The translations under genes and the position numbers were made by a program. Below are positions 61,616-64,000 of a stretch of 64,000 nt of DNA, in pieces (position 1 is the first letter of the stretch; each line of letters begins with the position of its first letter). A model generated the notes under the pieces. The model worked only from the letters and a program-made list of their open reading frames with translations. It did no database searches and was not told the origin of the DNA. Source of the DNA: Blastochloris tepida (lineage in GTDB: Bacteria; Pseudomonadota; Alphaproteobacteria; Rhizobiales; Xanthobacteraceae); assembly GCF_003966715.1 (NCBI RefSeq), contig NZ_AP018907.1, positions 1,352,001 to 1,416,000 on the forward strand, written 5' to 3'.

Positions 61616-62979
61616 GCTGCATACCTCGCGCTCTCCGTGGTCCCGTCTGCGCTCGTGAGCACGGCGGACCGAATGCCCCACTCGCGCACGACCCCCGTCA
61701 TCACAAAGCCGCCATCCTCCCGCTGCCCCAGCCCGATCACCGCCTGGAGGTCAGGGGTGGCTGTCCTGTTATGGACCAGAGCAGCGGCGCCGTTGACGTG
61801 TAGCCGGTTGTCGCTTGTGTTGCTGCGGTGGTAGGTGGCCACAACGCGGCATGCGACACCCGCGTCCACTCCGGTAGCCGGGCTGAGGACCGAGTAATTA
61901 CCGTCGCCGTTGGCTGCGACAGCTCGCGGCCCTTTAGCTGTAGTGGCCCGCTGGCGTAGCTCCAGCCGGGTAGTGCCTAGAGAGTCGATACCGAAAAGAT
62001 AGGCGTCCGAAGGGTAGGTGGTGTCGAGCGACAAGCCGGGCACATGCTCGACTACCAGGGTCCCATTCTCGGGGAAAAGAAGCCACGAGGTCGGACACCG
62101 GAAGTCATCAGCGGCGCGGGCGGCGGCGCTTCCGGCAGTCATGATTGGCGAAGAAGCGACAAGACCTGCTTCAACCTGCGGGCAGCCGACACGGATCGTG
62201 AGGTCGATGGTGGCGCCAGGGGCGTTGTTGAAGACGAGGATGAGCTGGCCCGTACCGGTGAGAGTGCCCGCGGTCACCGCGACACCAGACTGGCGGTTGT
62301 CCACCAGCCGCCCAGGTGCGAAGGTGAGGTTCTGGTTTATGTCCGTCGAGCCGGATGAGAGGTTGTATCGCGTCTTCAGCGTCCGGCTCGTGAGGGACGA
62401 CGTGGAGCCCCCCACCAAGGTGACGAAGATCGAGGACGCATAGGACGTCCCGGTGACCATACCCGACAGGTTCGACGGCACGACGGTGGCGTAATTGTCG
62501 GCATTGGTGCCCCAGAAGCGGACGTCGATATAGGGGATGCCGTCCTCGACACCGATCCCGACCACCTCCTTGGTGAGGCCGGTGCCACCGGAGGTGAACC
62601 ATCCCGTTGGCAGGGCGCCGCCGGCTCCCAGGACGCCAAGAACGGCCCCTTGAGCCGAGCTGTTGGTTACGAGGTTCGTCGCCGCCGGCTCGATCGTCAT
62701 GCCGGCATCGGTGATGCGCGGTGCGTTGCTGGTGAACTCGCGCCACACGCCAGCCTTGTCGATGGCCCACCCCGAGCCGGTGCGGGCATAGGTGAGATAC
62801 CCGAGCGCGATCAGCGTCTCGATCGTGCCTTCGACGACGGCACCGGAGGCGAGCCGCACCATGGCGCGGTTGGTGCCGGGCAGGATGCGCAACACATCGT
62901 CGGGGCGATACCAGCGCGCCCGTCCGCTTTGGACGGACAGGCGCGACAGGCAATTGAGCTTGGACAGCGCGTTGAGCAT
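61612..62979 (-). CDS. Phage spike/head-fibre-like protein with concanavalin-type C-terminus
   Basis: The 455-aa protein has an N-terminal part (about 1-100) resembling virion-attachment regions and a long beta-rich region with TSASIFVTLVGG-type and GWFTSGGTGLTKEVVG segments. The last 150 residues (LVVEHVPGLSLDTTYPSDAYLFGID, RVVATYHRSNTSDNRLHVNGAAALVHN) look like a LamG/concanavalin-type lectin domain. A host-glycan-binding spike is the likely role. ATG at 62979 overlaps the next gene's stop by one base. Confidence 0.65.
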   Translation of the reverse strand: MLNALSKLNCLSRLSVQSGRARWYRPDDVLRILPGTNRAMVRLASGAVVEGTIETLIALGYLTYARTGSGWAIDKAGVWREFTSNAPRITDAGMTIEPAATNLVTNSSAQGAVLGVLGAGGALPTGWFTSGGTGLTKEVVGIGVEDGIPYIDVRFWGTNADNYATVVPSNLSGMVTGTSYASSIFVTLVGGSTSSLTSRTLKTRYNLSSGSTDINQNLTFAPGRLVDNRQSGVAVTAGTLTGTGQLILVFNNAPGATIDLTIRVGCPQVEAGLVASSPIMTAGSAAARAADDFRCPTSWLLFPENGTLVVEHVPGLSLDTTYPSDAYLFGIDSLGTTRLELRQRATTAKGPRAVAANGDGNYSVLSPATGVDAGVACRVVATYHRSNTSDNRLHVNGAAALVHNRTATPDLQAVIGLGQREDGGFVMTGVVREWGIRSAVLTSADGTTESARYAA

Positions 62980-63374
62980 CAGGCGTCGCTCGACGGGGCG
63001 TCCACGACGTTGATCCACCACCCAGGCGGAACGGCAATCGGCCAGAACTCGCCGGCCGAAAGGTGCTTCGTGTTCGTGGGGTCAGAGCGCGCCTTGTCCT
63101 GGTCGGTGGCTCCGGCCCCAGCGAACGCGGCGTCGGCGGCGGAGGGCGCCCATTTCACATAGAGCGGCCCGCCGAGCGCCTTGAGGGCGCCGATGGTGTC
63201 ATCGGAGCCGCCATCGGTCGGGACCGGAACCTGGATTCGCGAGCCCTCGGCGAGTTGGCTCGCCGAGGTCGGAACCGTCCCGGCTCCAAAGACGCCGGCC
63301 GTCAGCGCCGTGTCGCCACCAAAGCGCATCTTGGCGCCGCCCGACTTCATGAACTCATAGCGCAGAACGGCCAT
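62979..63374 (-). CDS. Phage structural protein, unknown
   Basis: The 131-aa protein (MAVLRYEFMKSGGAKMRFGGDT start) is a small beta-rich protein, with GPLYVKWAPSAADAAFAG and a Trp-rich end (FWPIAVPPGWWINVVDAP). ATG at 63374 is chosen over an upstream TTG because it has no overlap with the large gene. It lies between the large virion protein and spike genes. No family recognised. Confidence 0.62.
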   Translation of the reverse strand: MAVLRYEFMKSGGAKMRFGGDTALTAGVFGAGTVPTSASQLAEGSRIQVPVPTDGGSDDTIGALKALGGPLYVKWAPSAADAAFAGAGATDQDKARSDPTNTKHLSAGEFWPIAVPPGWWINVVDAPSSDA

Positions 63375-63440
63375 CGCAGCCCCCGTGGTGTCGAGGGTAT
63401 TGGTCCCCTCGACAAGGTCGCGCCGCAACGCACCGGGCGA

Positions 63441-64000
63441 TCATTGCAGCCCGAGCGCGCCGCTGACGCCTTCCTCCACAGCGTTGAACCCGCGCCGGGC
63501 GAACCAGAGGTTTTGCAGCGGGACGAGCTTGCGGCCCCGGGCGAGGTCGCCGGCCGTCATGCCCTCGCCATCGGACAGGCCGAGCTTGCGGCCCATCTCG
63601 CTGGTGAGGCCGCCACCCAGGGCGACGGCATGGCCGGCGGCGGTGTAGGACGGCCCCATGAGCTGTTCCATGGCGCTCAGAGACGCGAGGCGCGAGGTTG
63701 GACGGTCGGCGCCGATCAGCCGATAGACGTCCATGCTGCCGCGCGACATCTTCGACGCGAAGGTGTTCGCCTCATCGAGCCACCCGAGGAGGCCGCCGCG
63801 CTGGATGCCCTCCTTGATCCAGTCCTGCGGGCGCTCCGGCAGCGGTCTTCCCGACGTGCCGGCATAGAGCGCGGCCGACAGCATGCCGAGCGTCACCGAC
63901 GCGACGAGTCCGGACAGTGTGGCGGCGTCCGCGCGCTGGAGGTTTGCGACCAGGATGCGCTCGGTTGCCGCCGCGGTGAACGCCTTGAACTGCCCGAACA
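63441..64000 (-). CDS. Large phage virion protein, C-terminal part (runs off window)
   Basis: An open frame continues from the stop at 63441 to the window edge. Readable residues include FGQFKAFTAAATERILVANL and TLSGLVASVTLGMLSAALYAG near the edge, then GSMDVYRLIGADRPTSRLASLSAMEQLMGPSY and the end at GALGLQ. The pattern matches the C-terminal part of large internal virion or ejection proteins of podovirus-type phages. The 5' part lies outside the window. Confidence 0.6.
   Translation of the reverse strand, partial: FGQFKAFTAAATERILVANLQRADAATLSGLVASVTLGMLSAALYAGTSGRPLPERPQDWIKEGIQRGGLLGWLDEANTFASKMSRGSMDVYRLIGADRPTSRLASLSAMEQLMGPSYTAAGHAVALGGGLTSEMGRKLGLSDGEGMTAGDLARGRKLVPLQNLWFARRGFNAVEEGVSGALGLQ

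Overview
The window is high-GC chromosomal DNA from an alphaproteobacterium, most likely of the order Hyphomicrobiales (Rhizobiales). Evidence for this is the divK-pleD pair, an EipB-type envelope protein, an aerobic cobH/I/J cobalamin set, a SAM-II riboswitch upstream of metY, a DUF3572 protein, and dispersed intergenic repeats of the kind common in this order. Genus cannot be fixed from sequence alone.

Layout, left to right. 0.1-4.3 kb: small secreted protein, GNAT-like acyltransferase, glycerophosphodiesterase with a RidA protein, EipB-like protein. 4.3-13.3 kb: a type I secretion locus, with an HlyD adaptor and two ABC exporter subunits on the minus strand, divergent from a 1057-residue cadherin/RTX protein that is the likely cargo. 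Both ABC subunits have damaged ATPase motifs. 13.6-16.1 kb: a membrane protein and a beta-CASP metallo-hydrolase. 16.2-20.6 kb: arginine deiminase flanked by two arginine/ornithine-type antiporters, with no arcB or arcC. 20.8-23.6 kb: an intact IS66-family element (22-bp perfect terminal repeats, 8-bp target duplication), then tRNA-Met. 24-35 kb: cobalamin region with btuC-btuD-btuF import, a flippase, cobC, cobD, hemG, cobQ, cobH, cobI and cobJ. 34.9-38.5 kb: dinB, DUF3572, divK, pleD. 38.5-39.4 kb: a gene-free block of repeats, then a LuxR-type regulator. 41-44.2 kb: cation efflux protein, SAM-II riboswitch, small protein, metY. 44.4-48.9 kb: six-haem NapC-like cytochrome, Ppx/GppA phosphatase, rlmE, small secreted protein, Xre/MbcA-type antitoxin and MT-A70 methyltransferase. 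49.2-56.9 kb: surface polysaccharide genes (FkbH-domain protein, YdjC-type deacetylase, flippase, GT2, O-antigen ligase/polymerase, GT4). 57.3-64 kb: right-hand part of a prophage entered through a tRNA-Lys 3' fragment, with lysis genes, tail fibre, spike and the end of a large podovirus-like virion protein running off the window.

How parts work together. The divergent secretion genes and adhesin probably form one export unit. The btu and cob genes combine B12 uptake with corrin ring synthesis and nucleotide-loop assembly. DivK and PleD form a cell-cycle and c-di-GMP module. The 49-57 kb genes encode assembly and export of a surface glycan.

Three dispersed repeat families occupy intergenic gaps: a three-hairpin element of about 130 bp (full copies at 3.1, 49.0 and 57.1 kb, fragments elsewhere), a CTAGAGC-ended palindromic element (19.0 and 38.9 kb), and GTCCCCGG-type mini-repeats (25.9 and 44.3 kb).
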